In this document: positions 26,983 through 35,923 of the stretch, in pieces
How the letters are laid out: each line of letters starts with the position of its first letter
How positions within the stretch are numbered: position 1 is the first letter of the stretch
DNA from: Burkholderia cepacia ATCC 25416
Lineage (GTDB): Bacteria > Pseudomonadota > Gammaproteobacteria > Burkholderiales > Burkholderiaceae
NCBI RefSeq assembly: GCF_001411495.1
Contig: NZ_CP012981.1
Span: 1,612,001 to 1,676,000, forward strand
DNA: 64,000 bases
Reading direction: 5' to 3'
Notes under the pieces: model-generated
Databases searched by the model: none
Told to the model about the DNA's origin: nothing
What the model saw: the letters and a program-made list of their open reading frames with translations, nothing else
Program-made: the position numbers and the translations under genes

Positions 26983-29900
26983 GTGACTAAGATGAGTGGC
27001 GCGGGCGATGAAGGACATCTCGTCTCAATAGATCATCTAATGGAGGCGCGCGACGAGCTATTTGTTGGCCTTGCATTCCAGTTGCTCTTCAAACGAGCAG
27101 TGGATGCGGTCGGGCTAGCATATTATGCCGGTCGTCTGCGCAAAGGCCACTCTCGTATGTCGATCCTGGATCAGTTGATTCGATCAGCAGAAGTACGGCC
27201 CGATTGGGAGAGTGTGCCTGGCCTTTCGATTGCGGTTGCCCGTTTTCGCAAATCGCGTCGCCTTGGCGGGTGGCGGCTCGCGCTGTTCGATTCCGAGCTT
27301 GGTGTGACGCCAGCTCATCGAAAGGCACGAGTGCGTGCCAATCATGCTGGCAGGCAGCAAGGGGCACAGTCCATTCCTGTGGATTCCAAGTCGCGTGGTT
27401 TTGAAGAAAAGGAAGAATTGGCAGGCTGGCTGGGAATCGATGAAAAAGAAATCCGGAGCGAACGAAACAAGGTCGAAGGAATATTTGACCCCGACTGGTA
27501 TTGCATGACGTACCCCGATGTGCGGGAGGGTGGAGTCGATCCGTTATTGCACTATGTAGTCAATGGGAGTCGAGAGAATAGAAATCCCGGTCCGAAATTC
27601 GATACGAATTTCTATCTTCTCACCTACCCAGACGTATCCGGTACCGGATTGAATCCTCTTGTTCACTACATAAAACTGGGACGACAGGAGGGACGAGCAA
27701 CCAACGCACGCCAGCTTTACGGTGGGTTGGTGGCGGAAGCGCGAAGCGTGATCGTGAAGGAAATGTGCCTCGCGCCTCGGGGCGAGGCCGCGCTTCTTGT
27801 TACCCACGCTCCGGCAGGGCGATTGAAGCCGCATGTGCTCCCGTATATTCAGCAGTTGCAAGGCGCGGGTTTGAAGGTCCAGCTTGTTGTCGTCGTCTAT
27901 CGACCACTGGAGTTGCGCGATGACGAAATTGCGGCCGCAGATGGCATCATCGTTCGTGACAACGTCGGCTACGACTTCGGCGCGTGGGCCCATGCCTTTC
28001 AACTTTGTCCCAGCCTGTTTGGCGCCAGTTTGTTGGTCATGACCAACGACAGCATTGTTCCTACCGCGGATAGGGCGACCTTCCTCGAGATGATGGACCG
28101 CGTCCGCTCTTGCCCCTCCGATATCGTTGGCCTTACTGCGAGTCATGAACATGGCTGGCACGTACAGAGCCATTTCATGGGTGTCAAACCCAGGGCGCTC
28201 AGCTCGTGGGTTTTTCAGCACTTTGTACGCGACATCCGGCGGATCGATAACGAGGACGATGCGATTCGCGCCTATGAAATGCCATTCGCGATGCAGATGC
28301 GAAAGGCCGGGTTGGCGGTGAGTGCGCTGTTCACTGGATCCTCTCCTGTCAATCCGACGTTTTTCAGTTGGCGTGAACTAATCGACCAGGGCTTTCCGTT
28401 CATCAAGATCGAGATATTGCTCAAGCGGTTTGCCGAGGCAACCGATCAGCCCGCAATGCTTCAGGAGATACATGAAAACTGGCCGCAGGTACTTGCGGGA
28501 GCCGGTTTTGATGTCAATCTCGTTCGTGCATCAATCCGTGCCGGGGACATGGCGCGTCAGCCTGCCGGCGCCGACGATGCGCTGCTCGTCAACGCCAGGG
28601 ATTACGAGGCGATTCGCAACGACCATCCGTTGCGCGTCGCATATTTCGGCCCCTGGAACTACGAGAACGGCCTCGGGGCCGCGAGCCGAGAAATGCTCTG
28701 TACGTTGAGGCACACGAATGTTCAGCTCAACGCCTATCCGGTGACCAAGCCGTTTCATGTTCACCGGCTCATTTGCCCGGCTGTCGAGACACTGGATTTC
28801 GTGGGGAATCCTGATATTGCCGTCGTTCATCTGAACCCGGATTCCTGGGAGGTGTTGACGGACGAGCAGCGCGAGATCATTCAGTCCGCCAAGCAGAGGA
28901 TCGGGTACTGGGTCTGGGAAACGGATCGGATTCCGCCGGCCTGGCAAAAGGAGTTGCACTCGGTCGATCGCATTTGGGCGCCGAGCCAATATTGCGCCGA
29001 TATCTTTTCTGCCGAAGTCAAGGTGCCTGTCGACGTCATCCATCATCCGGTTCGCGTGCCGACACGTATTGCTTCGGGGCGTGATTCGATTCTTCGGCGA
29101 TTTGGAATCGACCCGGAGAATCGTGTAATTCTTTATATTTTCGATGCAGCCAGCTATCTGATTCGAAAGAATCCCGAGGGATTAATACGCGCCTTTAGCG
29201 AATCCGGGCTGGCAAAGCAAGGTTGGAATCTCGTTCTCAAGACAAAGCATCTCTACGACCGCCCGGACGCAGGCAAGGCGCTTTATGCATTGGCCACGAG
29301 CACGCCGGGAGTGAAGCTGCTGGAAGTTTCGCTTCACGCGGATGAAGTCACCAGCCTGATGGCTGCCGCCGACATCTATGCATCGCCCCATTGTTCGGAA
29401 GGATTCGGTCTGACGGTTGCGGAAGCCATGGCGCTCGGCAAGTCCGTGGTCGCGACGGATTTTGGCGGTACCCGGGACTTTGTCAATTCGGGCTGTGGCT
29501 ATCCTGTACAGGCTGCGCCCTGGGTATTGGAAGAAGACCACGGCCATTATCTGGCTGGTCACGGTTGGGGCAAGGTCGATGAAAGCGCGTTCGCCGCAGC
29601 GCTTGTCAAGGCCGCGACGGCGATCGCGAAGGGTGATCGCGCGATGAACGAGGCTGCTCGAAAGAATATCGCACGGCTTCTGTCGTATGACACCGTGGCA
29701 CGTGCAGTCGAGGCGAGCTTTGCTGCGTCGATCGCCGCTTCCGCGACCAAGGCTGCCGGCTCGTCCGGTCACTTGGTTGTCGACATTCCGCCGGCGCCGC
29801 CGGTCATTTCCGTCAACGTTGCGTCGGCTCGACGCTTTGCGGACTTTGCGCCCGGCGATGGTCTGGTTCCTGTCCCATTGGCTGACGACCTCTCATGGAC

Positions 29901-31260
29901 CGGGGCGCCGCTCGCCGATGGTGATCCCGATGACTGGTTGATTTTTGCCCCGGGTGATGCTCGCATTTCACCTGATGCCAAACGGGCATTTCTGAGTGCA
30001 GCCACCAACCGCCCCGATGTCGTCCTGTTCTATGCCGACGATGTCGCCGCGGATGAGGATCCGCTGGATCGTGTTCGGTTGAAGCCGGATTTCAATCCGA
30101 CGCTGCTTGTCGCGCAGGATTACATCGGAGCACCAGTCTCGATCCGACGCAAAACGCTAACGGCAATCGGAGGATTGAATGTGCGGCGCGGAACGGCGCT
30201 GCTTTATGACGTCGTGCTCCGTGTCGCTGAAGCAGGTGGTGCAATCAGTCGCATTCCCAAGGTCCTGCTCGGCTTCGAGGGCCGGCGTCCTGTCGCGGAC
30301 AACGGTGCGCGGCTTGCCGCGCTGTTGTCGCTAGAGGGGTATGCCGATATCGCACTTTCCAACGAACCTGCGAGCAACTTGCTGTCGCAGCGCCGCCGCT
30401 TCGCGGATATTGGCTATCCCCCGGTGACCATCGTCATTCCTACTTGCAGGACCGCTCGGGTCGGAGCGGATGGGAGCTACATCGAGCAGCTGCTGGAAGG
30501 GATTTCCAAGGTTCGGTGGGCCATGGACCGTCTGACGGTTATCGTTGGAGATGACATCGCGGGGCATCCCGACTGGATAAGTCGAGCATGGCCGTTCCGG
30601 TTGAAACGAATCGAGACGGTCCGGGATGCGGGCGAGTCTTTCAACTACGCAGCCAAGATGAATCAGCTGTGGCGAGCGGCAGCGGACGAACAGGTCATCT
30701 TCATGAATGACGATGTTGTTCCGGTCGGCACGGATTGGCTTGCTGCGCTTCTTACCTTCGCAGTTGACGAACGTGTCGGCGGTGTCGGCGCGCGTCTCTA
30801 CTTCGAGAATGGCCATATCCAGCACGCCGGCATGTTCCCGACACATCGCACCATCGCCCACGCATGGCTCGGATGGCCGGCAGACGCCAAAACCTATCAG
30901 AATTGGGCTCTGGCTCAGCGAGAATGGTCAGTCGTTACCGGCGCCGTGTTCGCGACGCGGCGATCCATTCTCAGCCAGTTGAACGGTTTCGACGAACGAT
31001 TCGCTCTCGAATTCAACGACGTCGACCTTTGTTTGCGGATTCGAAATCTTGGCTACCGCATCGTTTACAATCCGGACGCACAATTCACTCATGCCGAGAA
31101 AGCGTCGCGTGGTGAAACCATTCCGAATGGTGCGGAGGTGGCGTTGTTCCTTTCGAGGTGGGCTCGATGGCTCGATAGCGATCCTGCATCTCATCCGGGG
31201 CTAGCGCAGAACAGAATGGATCTGGTTGCCGAGCCGGTGTCCAGGTCGTGGTACTTTTGA
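26983..31260 (+). CDS. Giant multidomain glycosyltransferase: DUF4214-like, repeats, RgpF, GT4, GT2
   Basis: A 1,425-residue protein. Residues ~25-90 resemble a DUF4214-type helical domain (LFKRAVDAVGLAYYAGRL). Two FDxxxY/PDV repeats follow (FDPDWYCMTYPDV at 168; FDTNFYLLTYPDV at 206). A rhamnan-synthesis RgpF domain spans ~267-515 (LLVTHAPAGRLKPHV, DNVGYDFGAWAHAF, MTNDSIVP). A GT4 domain spans ~550-910 (AYFGPWNYENGLGAASREM; SEGFGLTVAEAMALGKSV at 805). Residues ~1000-1110 are a partial GT2-like half (LFYADDVAADEDP), and ~1146-1425 a complete GT2 domain (TIVIPTC; FMNDDVVPVG at 1241; FNDVDLCLRIRNLGY). It probably carries out several consecutive transfers of the repeat unit. The start is GTG 26983 or ATG 26992; the former is used. 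Confidence 0.85.
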   Translation: MTKMSGAGDEGHLVSIDHLMEARDELFVGLAFQLLFKRAVDAVGLAYYAGRLRKGHSRMSILDQLIRSAEVRPDWESVPGLSIAVARFRKSRRLGGWRLALFDSELGVTPAHRKARVRANHAGRQQGAQSIPVDSKSRGFEEKEELAGWLGIDEKEIRSERNKVEGIFDPDWYCMTYPDVREGGVDPLLHYVVNGSRENRNPGPKFDTNFYLLTYPDVSGTGLNPLVHYIKLGRQEGRATNARQLYGGLVAEARSVIVKEMCLAPRGEAALLVTHAPAGRLKPHVLPYIQQLQGAGLKVQLVVVVYRPLELRDDEIAAADGIIVRDNVGYDFGAWAHAFQLCPSLFGASLLVMTNDSIVPTADRATFLEMMDRVRSCPSDIVGLTASHEHGWHVQSHFMGVKPRALSSWVFQHFVRDIRRIDNEDDAIRAYEMPFAMQMRKAGLAVSALFTGSSPVNPTFFSWRELIDQGFPFIKIEILLKRFAEATDQPAMLQEIHENWPQVLAGAGFDVNLVRASIRAGDMARQPAGADDALLVNARDYEAIRNDHPLRVAYFGPWNYENGLGAASREMLCTLRHTNVQLNAYPVTKPFHVHRLICPAVETLDFVGNPDIAVVHLNPDSWEVLTDEQREIIQSAKQRIGYWVWETDRIPPAWQKELHSVDRIWAPSQYCADIFSAEVKVPVDVIHHPVRVPTRIASGRDSILRRFGIDPENRVILYIFDAASYLIRKNPEGLIRAFSESGLAKQGWNLVLKTKHLYDRPDAGKALYALATSTPGVKLLEVSLHADEVTSLMAAADIYASPHCSEGFGLTVAEAMALGKSVVATDFGGTRDFVNSGCGYPVQAAPWVLEEDHGHYLAGHGWGKVDESAFAAALVKAATAIAKGDRAMNEAARKNIARLLSYDTVARAVEASFAASIAASATKAAGSSGHLVVDIPPAPPVISVNVASARRFADFAPGDGLVPVPLADDLSWTGAPLADGDPDDWLIFAPGDARISPDAKRAFLSAATNRPDVVLFYADDVAADEDPLDRVRLKPDFNPTLLVAQDYIGAPVSIRRKTLTAIGGLNVRRGTALLYDVVLRVAEAGGAISRIPKVLLGFEGRRPVADNGARLAALLSLEGYADIALSNEPASNLLSQRRRFADIGYPPVTIVIPTCRTARVGADGSYIEQLLEGISKVRWAMDRLTVIVGDDIAGHPDWISRAWPFRLKRIETVRDAGESFNYAAKMNQLWRAAADEQVIFMNDDVVPVGTDWLAALLTFAVDERVGGVGARLYFENGHIQHAGMFPTHRTIAHAWLGWPADAKTYQNWALAQREWSVVTGAVFATRRSILSQLNGFDERFALEFNDVDLCLRIRNLGYRIVYNPDAQFTHAEKASRGETIPNGAEVALFLSRWARWLDSDPASHPGLAQNRMDLVAEPVSRSWYF

Positions 31261-31366
31261 CGTCGATTTAAGATTATTCGGGAATTGCTCTAAGGAGCAA
31301 TTTTAAAAGTATTGTTTTAAATCGCAGTGATTGTTGTTCTATCCACAATCGTTTTGTTATGCTGGT

Positions 31367-32311
31367 ATGGCACCTAAATCTATGGCGCAATTGAATGCTA
31401 ATAATTCCGGCGACTCTTGTCCGCCGACTCTTATCGTCGTTCTCGGTATGCATCGAAGTGGTACCAGCACCCTGACACGAGCTACAGCCGTGCTGGGGGC
31501 GGAATTCGGAAGCAATCTGATGCCTGCTCTTCCCGGTAACAACGACAAGGGATTTTTCGAGGATCTCGACGTAGTTGCGCTCAATGTCGACTTGTTGAAT
31601 GCGGCTGGGGGAGATTGGCATTCGATGGCCCCTATCGATCTCGGTGTCCTCCAGCCCGAGCAGCTTGACCAGTTTCGGGTTCGCGCCATCGATTTGTTGC
31701 GCGCAAAATGCCGAGAGAACCGGATCCTGTCTATCAAGGATCCTCGTCTGGCCAGGCTGCTGCCATTCTGGAAACCGGTCTTTGCTTGCATCGGCGTACG
31801 GGTTTTGTATCTGATTGCGGTGCGAAATCCGATCAGTGTCGTGCAGTCGCTTGCGCGGAGAGATGGCTTCCCGGTAGAGAAGTCTTATATTCTTTGGCTC
31901 GCCTATGTCGTGTCGGCACTCAATCTGACGCAAGACGTGCGTCGGGTACTGATCGACTACGATCGCCTCATGGACATGCCGCGTCAAGAGCTTGAAAACA
32001 TATCCGATTTTTTTGATTTGCCATTGATTGAATCCAGGCTCGAAGAATTTGAATCTGCCTTTCTCGACGACAAGCTGCGGCACACTCGCTATACCGTTGA
32101 TGATCTTCAGTTGGTAAATTCGGCACCTCGACAGGTCAAGGCGTTGTATTGGGCGCTCAGTGAGGCGGCATCCGGGTTCCCTGATTCGCCGGACTGGCAA
32201 AGCGCCTTTTTGGAAGCCAAAACTTATCTCGACGATATCGCGCCGCTCTTGCGTTACGAGTGGCGTCTGGAACAGGAGATGAACGAACTTCGCGCGGCCA
32301 AGGCACAGTGA
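31367..32311 (+). CDS. Sulfotransferase-family protein
   Basis: A 314-residue protein with the PAPS-binding 5' phosphosulfate loop LGMHRSGTSTLTRA at about residues 26-39. A 3'-phosphate site candidate, VRNPISVVQSLARRDGF, lies near 151, whose Arg and Ser match the conserved pair of sulfotransferases. IKDPRLARLLPFW lies between them, and EESRL-type acidic helices follow. It would move sulfate from PAPS to a sugar hydroxyl. An APS kinase gene (cysC, 59304-59900) at the far end of the locus could supply PAPS. The start is uncertain: ATG 31367 is used; TTG 31331 and ATG 31382 are alternatives. Some members of this group have other functions, so the activity is inferred. Confidence 0.8.
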   Translation: MAPKSMAQLNANNSGDSCPPTLIVVLGMHRSGTSTLTRATAVLGAEFGSNLMPALPGNNDKGFFEDLDVVALNVDLLNAAGGDWHSMAPIDLGVLQPEQLDQFRVRAIDLLRAKCRENRILSIKDPRLARLLPFWKPVFACIGVRVLYLIAVRNPISVVQSLARRDGFPVEKSYILWLAYVVSALNLTQDVRRVLIDYDRLMDMPRQELENISDFFDLPLIESRLEEFESAFLDDKLRHTRYTVDDLQLVNSAPRQVKALYWALSEAASGFPDSPDWQSAFLEAKTYLDDIAPLLRYEWRLEQEMNELRAAKAQ

Positions 32312-32514
32312 ATTGACGCGAGGAGTACGGCTGGGAAGACACATCTCGATGTCGGACCCGCAGAATTTGAAATAGCGCTCTTTGCCGTTGTATGGTTGAA
32401 ACGAAATTGAACTTTGCACGACCTCTGTTGTTGTGCGACTTGTGACCTCAGGACGTGGAGTGGGTTGGTCGCAAGCCGAAATTGAAATGATTATTGGAAT
32501 TGTGCGGGGTATAT

Positions 32515-33573
32515 ATGCTTCTCGTTACGGGCGGTGCTGGCTTCATCGGCGGAAATTTTATCCTTGACTGGTTTGCTGGTTCCGATGAGCCTGTCATCAA
32601 CCTCGATAAATTGACTTATGCCGGAAATCTCGACACGCTGAAGTCGCTGGACGGCGATTCGCGGTATCGCATGGTGCGGGGCGATATCGGTGATCGGCAG
32701 TTGGTTTCGCGGCTGCTTTCCGAGCATCGGCCGCGTGCGGTAATCAATTTTGCGGCCGAATCACATGTCGATCGCTCGATCCACGGCCCCGGCGATTTCA
32801 TCCAGACGAATATTGTCGGAACGTTCAATCTTCTCGAGTCGGTGCGCGCCTACTGGTCCGAACTTGCGGAAGACGAGCGTCGCGCATTTCGTTTCCTGCA
32901 TGTCTCCACCGATGAAGTGTTCGGTACGCTCGGCGCGAATGATCCTCCATTCACCGAAACCAATACGTACGAGCCGAACAGCCCGTATTCGGCGAGCAAG
33001 GCTGCGTCGGATCACTTGGTGCGCGCGTGGCACCATACGTATGGATTGCCAGTGGTGACAACCAATTGCTCGAACAACTATGGGCCGTATCATTTCCCCG
33101 AGAAACTGATTCCGCTGATCATCCTGAATGCGCTCGCAGGCAAGCCGCTGCCGATCTATGGCGATGGCCAGCAGATCCGTGACTGGCTCTACGTCAAGGA
33201 TCACTGCTCGGCGATTCGCACTGTCCTGGCGAATGGTGTGCTTGGCGAAACCTATAACGTGGGCGGCTGGAACGAAAAACCGAATATCGAAGTCGTGCAT
33301 ACGATCTGCGCGATCCTCGATGAACTGCAGCCGCGTGATGACGGTAAGTCGTATGTGGAGCAGATCAGCTTTGTGCAGGACCGACCGGGCCACGATCGTC
33401 GTTACGCAATCGATGCGCGCAAGCTCGAGCGCGAGCTCGGTTGGAAACCCGCTGAAACCTTCGATACCGGCATCCGCAAGACGGTTGAGTGGTACCTGAC
33501 GAATCAGGCCTGGGTGACGAACGTCACAAGCGGCCAGTATCGTACGTGGGTCGAACGCCACTACGGAGAATAA
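32515..33573 (+). CDS. rmlB: dTDP-glucose 4,6-dehydratase
   Basis: RmlB, 352 residues. It oxidises and dehydrates dTDP-glucose to dTDP-4-keto-6-deoxyglucose, the second step to dTDP-L-rhamnose. The NAD-binding [14 protein letters not shown] is at the N-terminus. [14 protein letters not shown] is near residue 80, HVSTDEVFG near 128 and the catalytic [14 protein letters not shown] near 157. Downstream are [17 protein letters not shown] and [12 protein letters not shown]. The ATG at 32515 is used; an in-frame TTG 21 bp upstream would add seven unconserved residues. rmlD starts 2 bp downstream: first gene of rmlBDAC. Confidence 0.97.
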   Translation: MLLVTGGAGFIGGNFILDWFAGSDEPVINLDKLTYAGNLDTLKSLDGDSRYRMVRGDIGDRQLVSRLLSEHRPRAVINFAAESHVDRSIHGPGDFIQTNIVGTFNLLESVRAYWSELAEDERRAFRFLHVSTDEVFGTLGANDPPFTETNTYEPNSPYSASKAASDHLVRAWHHTYGLPVVTTNCSNNYGPYHFPEKLIPLIILNALAGKPLPIYGDGQQIRDWLYVKDHCSAIRTVLANGVLGETYNVGGWNEKPNIEVVHTICAILDELQPRDDGKSYVEQISFVQDRPGHDRRYAIDARKLERELGWKPAETFDTGIRKTVEWYLTNQAWVTNVTSGQYRTWVERHYGE

Positions 33574-33575
33574 CA

Positions 33576-34466
33576 ATGCCGCGCATCCTGATTACCGGTT
33601 CGAACGGGCAGGTCGGCTTCGAATTGCGACGCGCGCTTGCGCCGCTTGGAGAGGTGATTGCGCTGACTCGCCGCGACGTGGACCTGGCTGATCCCGCAAG
33701 CCTTGTTGCTGCGCTGGACCGTCATCGCCCCGACCTGATCGTGAATCCCGCTGCCTACACGGCCGTGGACAAGGCCGAGAGCGAGCCGGAACAGGCACGG
33801 GCAGTCAATGCGACAGCGCCCGGCGTGATGGCTCAATGGGGCGCGGCCCAAAATGTGCCGCTCGTTCACTACTCGACCGATTATGTATTCGAAGGTACCG
33901 GTGTGACGCCGTACCGCGAAGACGCACCGGTTAATCCTCAATCGATCTACGGAGCGACCAAGTGTGAAGGCGAAATTGCGGTTCGGCAGGCGTTCGCGCA
34001 GCATCTGATTCTTCGGACGAGCTGGGTCGTTGGCGCGCATGGGGGCAATTTCCTCAAGACGATCATGCGTCTCGCCCGGGAACGGGACCAGCTTCGTATC
34101 GTGGCCGATCAGACGGGCGCGCCCACTTCGGCCGCGTTGATCGCCGATGTGACGGCACACCTCGTTGGCCGCTATTTCACGGATCGCGAACACTTTGCGT
34201 TCGGCACATACCACCTAGCGGCCTCCGGCGAGACGAATTGGTGCGAATATGCGCGTCACGTCGTGGCGCTTGCGGAAGCGAGAAGCCTTGATCTAAAGTT
34301 GCGCTCGACTGATATCTTGCCAATTGCGACGTATGAGTATCCGCTGCCTGCAAAGCGCCCTATGAATTCTCGGCTCGATTGCAGCAAACTGATGTCGACG
34401 TTCGGGATATCGCTGCCTGACTGGCGAACCGGCGTTGATTACGTCTTCGAGCAACTGCACGACTGA
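33576..34466 (+). CDS. rmlD: dTDP-4-dehydrorhamnose reductase
   Basis: RmlD, 296 residues, an SDR enzyme that reduces dTDP-4-keto-L-rhamnose to dTDP-L-rhamnose with NAD(P)H. Marks are ILITGSNGQVGFELRRAL at the N-terminus, NPAAYTAVDKAESEPEQA near residue 60, and YSTDYVFEG near 105. The catalytic region is QSIYGATKCEGE near 126. The ATG at 33576, two bases after the rmlB stop, is the start; the longer frame upstream overlaps rmlB. Confidence 0.97.
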   Translation: MPRILITGSNGQVGFELRRALAPLGEVIALTRRDVDLADPASLVAALDRHRPDLIVNPAAYTAVDKAESEPEQARAVNATAPGVMAQWGAAQNVPLVHYSTDYVFEGTGVTPYREDAPVNPQSIYGATKCEGEIAVRQAFAQHLILRTSWVVGAHGGNFLKTIMRLARERDQLRIVADQTGAPTSAALIADVTAHLVGRYFTDREHFAFGTYHLAASGETNWCEYARHVVALAEARSLDLKLRSTDILPIATYEYPLPAKRPMNSRLDCSKLMSTFGISLPDWRTGVDYVFEQLHD

Positions 34467-34481
34467 TACGGAAAAACAAGC

Positions 34482-35366
34482 ATGAAGCGCAAGGGCATTA
34501 TTCTCGCCGGAGGGTCGGGTACCCGTCTCTATCCGGCGACACAGGCGGTCAGCAAGCAACTGCTGCCGATTTACGACAAGCCAATGATTTACTATCCGTT
34601 GAGCACGCTGATGCTGGCGGGGATTCAGGATATTCTGATCATCTCGACACCGCAGGATACGCCGCGTTTCGAGCAGTTGCTGGGTGACGGGTCCCAGTGG
34701 GGGATCAGGCTGCAATACAAGGTGCAACCCAGCCCGGACGGGCTTGCCCAAGCATTCCTGCTGGGTGAGTCTTTCATCGATGGCGCCCCTTCCGCGCTGA
34801 TTCTTGGCGACAACATCTTCTATGGTCATGATCTCGGCGGTCTTTTGAAAGGAGCGACCGACAAGACTTCGGGTGCGCAGGTCTTCGCCTACCATGTCCA
34901 GGATCCGGAGCGATATGGCGTTGTCGAGTTCGACTCAGCCGGTAAAGCAATCAGCATCGAAGAAAAGCCCGAGGTTCCGAAATCGCATTACGCGGTGACG
35001 GGGCTCTACTTCTACGACGAGCAGGTAGTGGCCTTTGCGAAATCGTTGAAACCGTCGCGCCGCGGCGAACTGGAGATCACCGATCTCAATGCACTGTACT
35101 TGAAGGATGGTTTGCTCAACGTGCAGACCATGGGGCGTGGTTTTGCCTGGCTCGATACTGGCACGCACGATTCGATGCTGGAGGCCTCGCATTTCATTGC
35201 CACGATGGAGCATCGGCAAGGGTTGAAGATCGCATGCGTCGAAGAGATCGCATATCGGTTCGGCTATATCGACGATGAGCAACTTGAGCGTCTCGCTGAG
35301 CCGCTCAGCAAAAACGGCTATGGCCGTTACCTGCAGAACATTCTGAAAGAAGGAAAAGCTCGGTGA
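34482..35366 (+). CDS. rmlA: Glucose-1-phosphate thymidylyltransferase
   Basis: RmlA, 294 residues. It makes dTDP-glucose from dTTP and glucose-1-phosphate, the entry step of rhamnose synthesis, normally inhibited by dTDP-rhamnose. The nucleotide-binding [14 protein letters not shown] and [24 protein letters not shown] lie at residues 7-47. [45 protein letters not shown] and [14 protein letters not shown] follow. It overlaps rmlC by 4 bp. Confidence 0.97.
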   Translation: MKRKGIILAGGSGTRLYPATQAVSKQLLPIYDKPMIYYPLSTLMLAGIQDILIISTPQDTPRFEQLLGDGSQWGIRLQYKVQPSPDGLAQAFLLGESFIDGAPSALILGDNIFYGHDLGGLLKGATDKTSGAQVFAYHVQDPERYGVVEFDSAGKAISIEEKPEVPKSHYAVTGLYFYDEQVVAFAKSLKPSRRGELEITDLNALYLKDGLLNVQTMGRGFAWLDTGTHDSMLEASHFIATMEHRQGLKIACVEEIAYRFGYIDDEQLERLAEPLSKNGYGRYLQNILKEGKAR

Positions 35367-35905
35367 ACGTAATAGCGACCGCCATTCCCGGCGTAAAGAT
35401 TTTCGAACCGAAAGTATTCGGCGACGCGCGTGGTTTCTTCTTCGAGAGTTTCAACCAGCGCGTGTTCGAAGAGGCGGTTGGGCATTCCGTCGAATTCGTG
35501 CAGGACAATCATTCGAAATCGGCGAAGAACGTCGTTCGAGGGCTACACTATCAAATCAATCACGCACAGGGGAAACTGGTTCGGGTAGTCGCCGGGGAAG
35601 TGTTCGACGTGGCGGTCGATATTCGTCGCGAATCGCCGACGTTCGGTCAGTGGGTCGGTGTCGTGCTGTCGGCCGAGAACAAGCGGCAGCTGTGGATTCC
35701 GGAAGGTTTTGCGCATGGCTTTGTCGTCGTTTCGGACACGGCGGAGTTTTTGTACAAGACCACCGATTACTGGTATCCGGACGCCGAACGAGCGATCCGC
35801 TGGGACGACCCGACGCTCGCGATCGAATGGCCCATCTCAGGTGAAGCGCTGGTGTCCGGCAAGGATGGCGCTGCGCCCGCTTTCAAGGATGCCGAGTACT
35901 TTTGA
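35363..35905 (+). CDS. rmlC: dTDP-4-dehydrorhamnose 3,5-epimerase
   Basis: RmlC, 180 residues, a cupin that epimerises C3 and C5 of dTDP-4-keto-6-deoxyglucose. Marks are [41 protein letters not shown] with the catalytic His near residue 63, [20 protein letters not shown], and [27 protein letters not shown] with the catalytic Tyr. The GTG start at 35363 lies in a GTGA overlap with the rmlA stop. Closes the rmlBDAC set. Confidence 0.97.
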   Translation: MNVIATAIPGVKIFEPKVFGDARGFFFESFNQRVFEEAVGHSVEFVQDNHSKSAKNVVRGLHYQINHAQGKLVRVVAGEVFDVAVDIRRESPTFGQWVGVVLSAENKRQLWIPEGFAHGFVVVSDTAEFLYKTTDYWYPDAERAIRWDDPTLAIEWPISGEALVSGKDGAAPAFKDAEYF

Positions 35906-35923
35906 GCTGCTTCCTGCAAGTCC

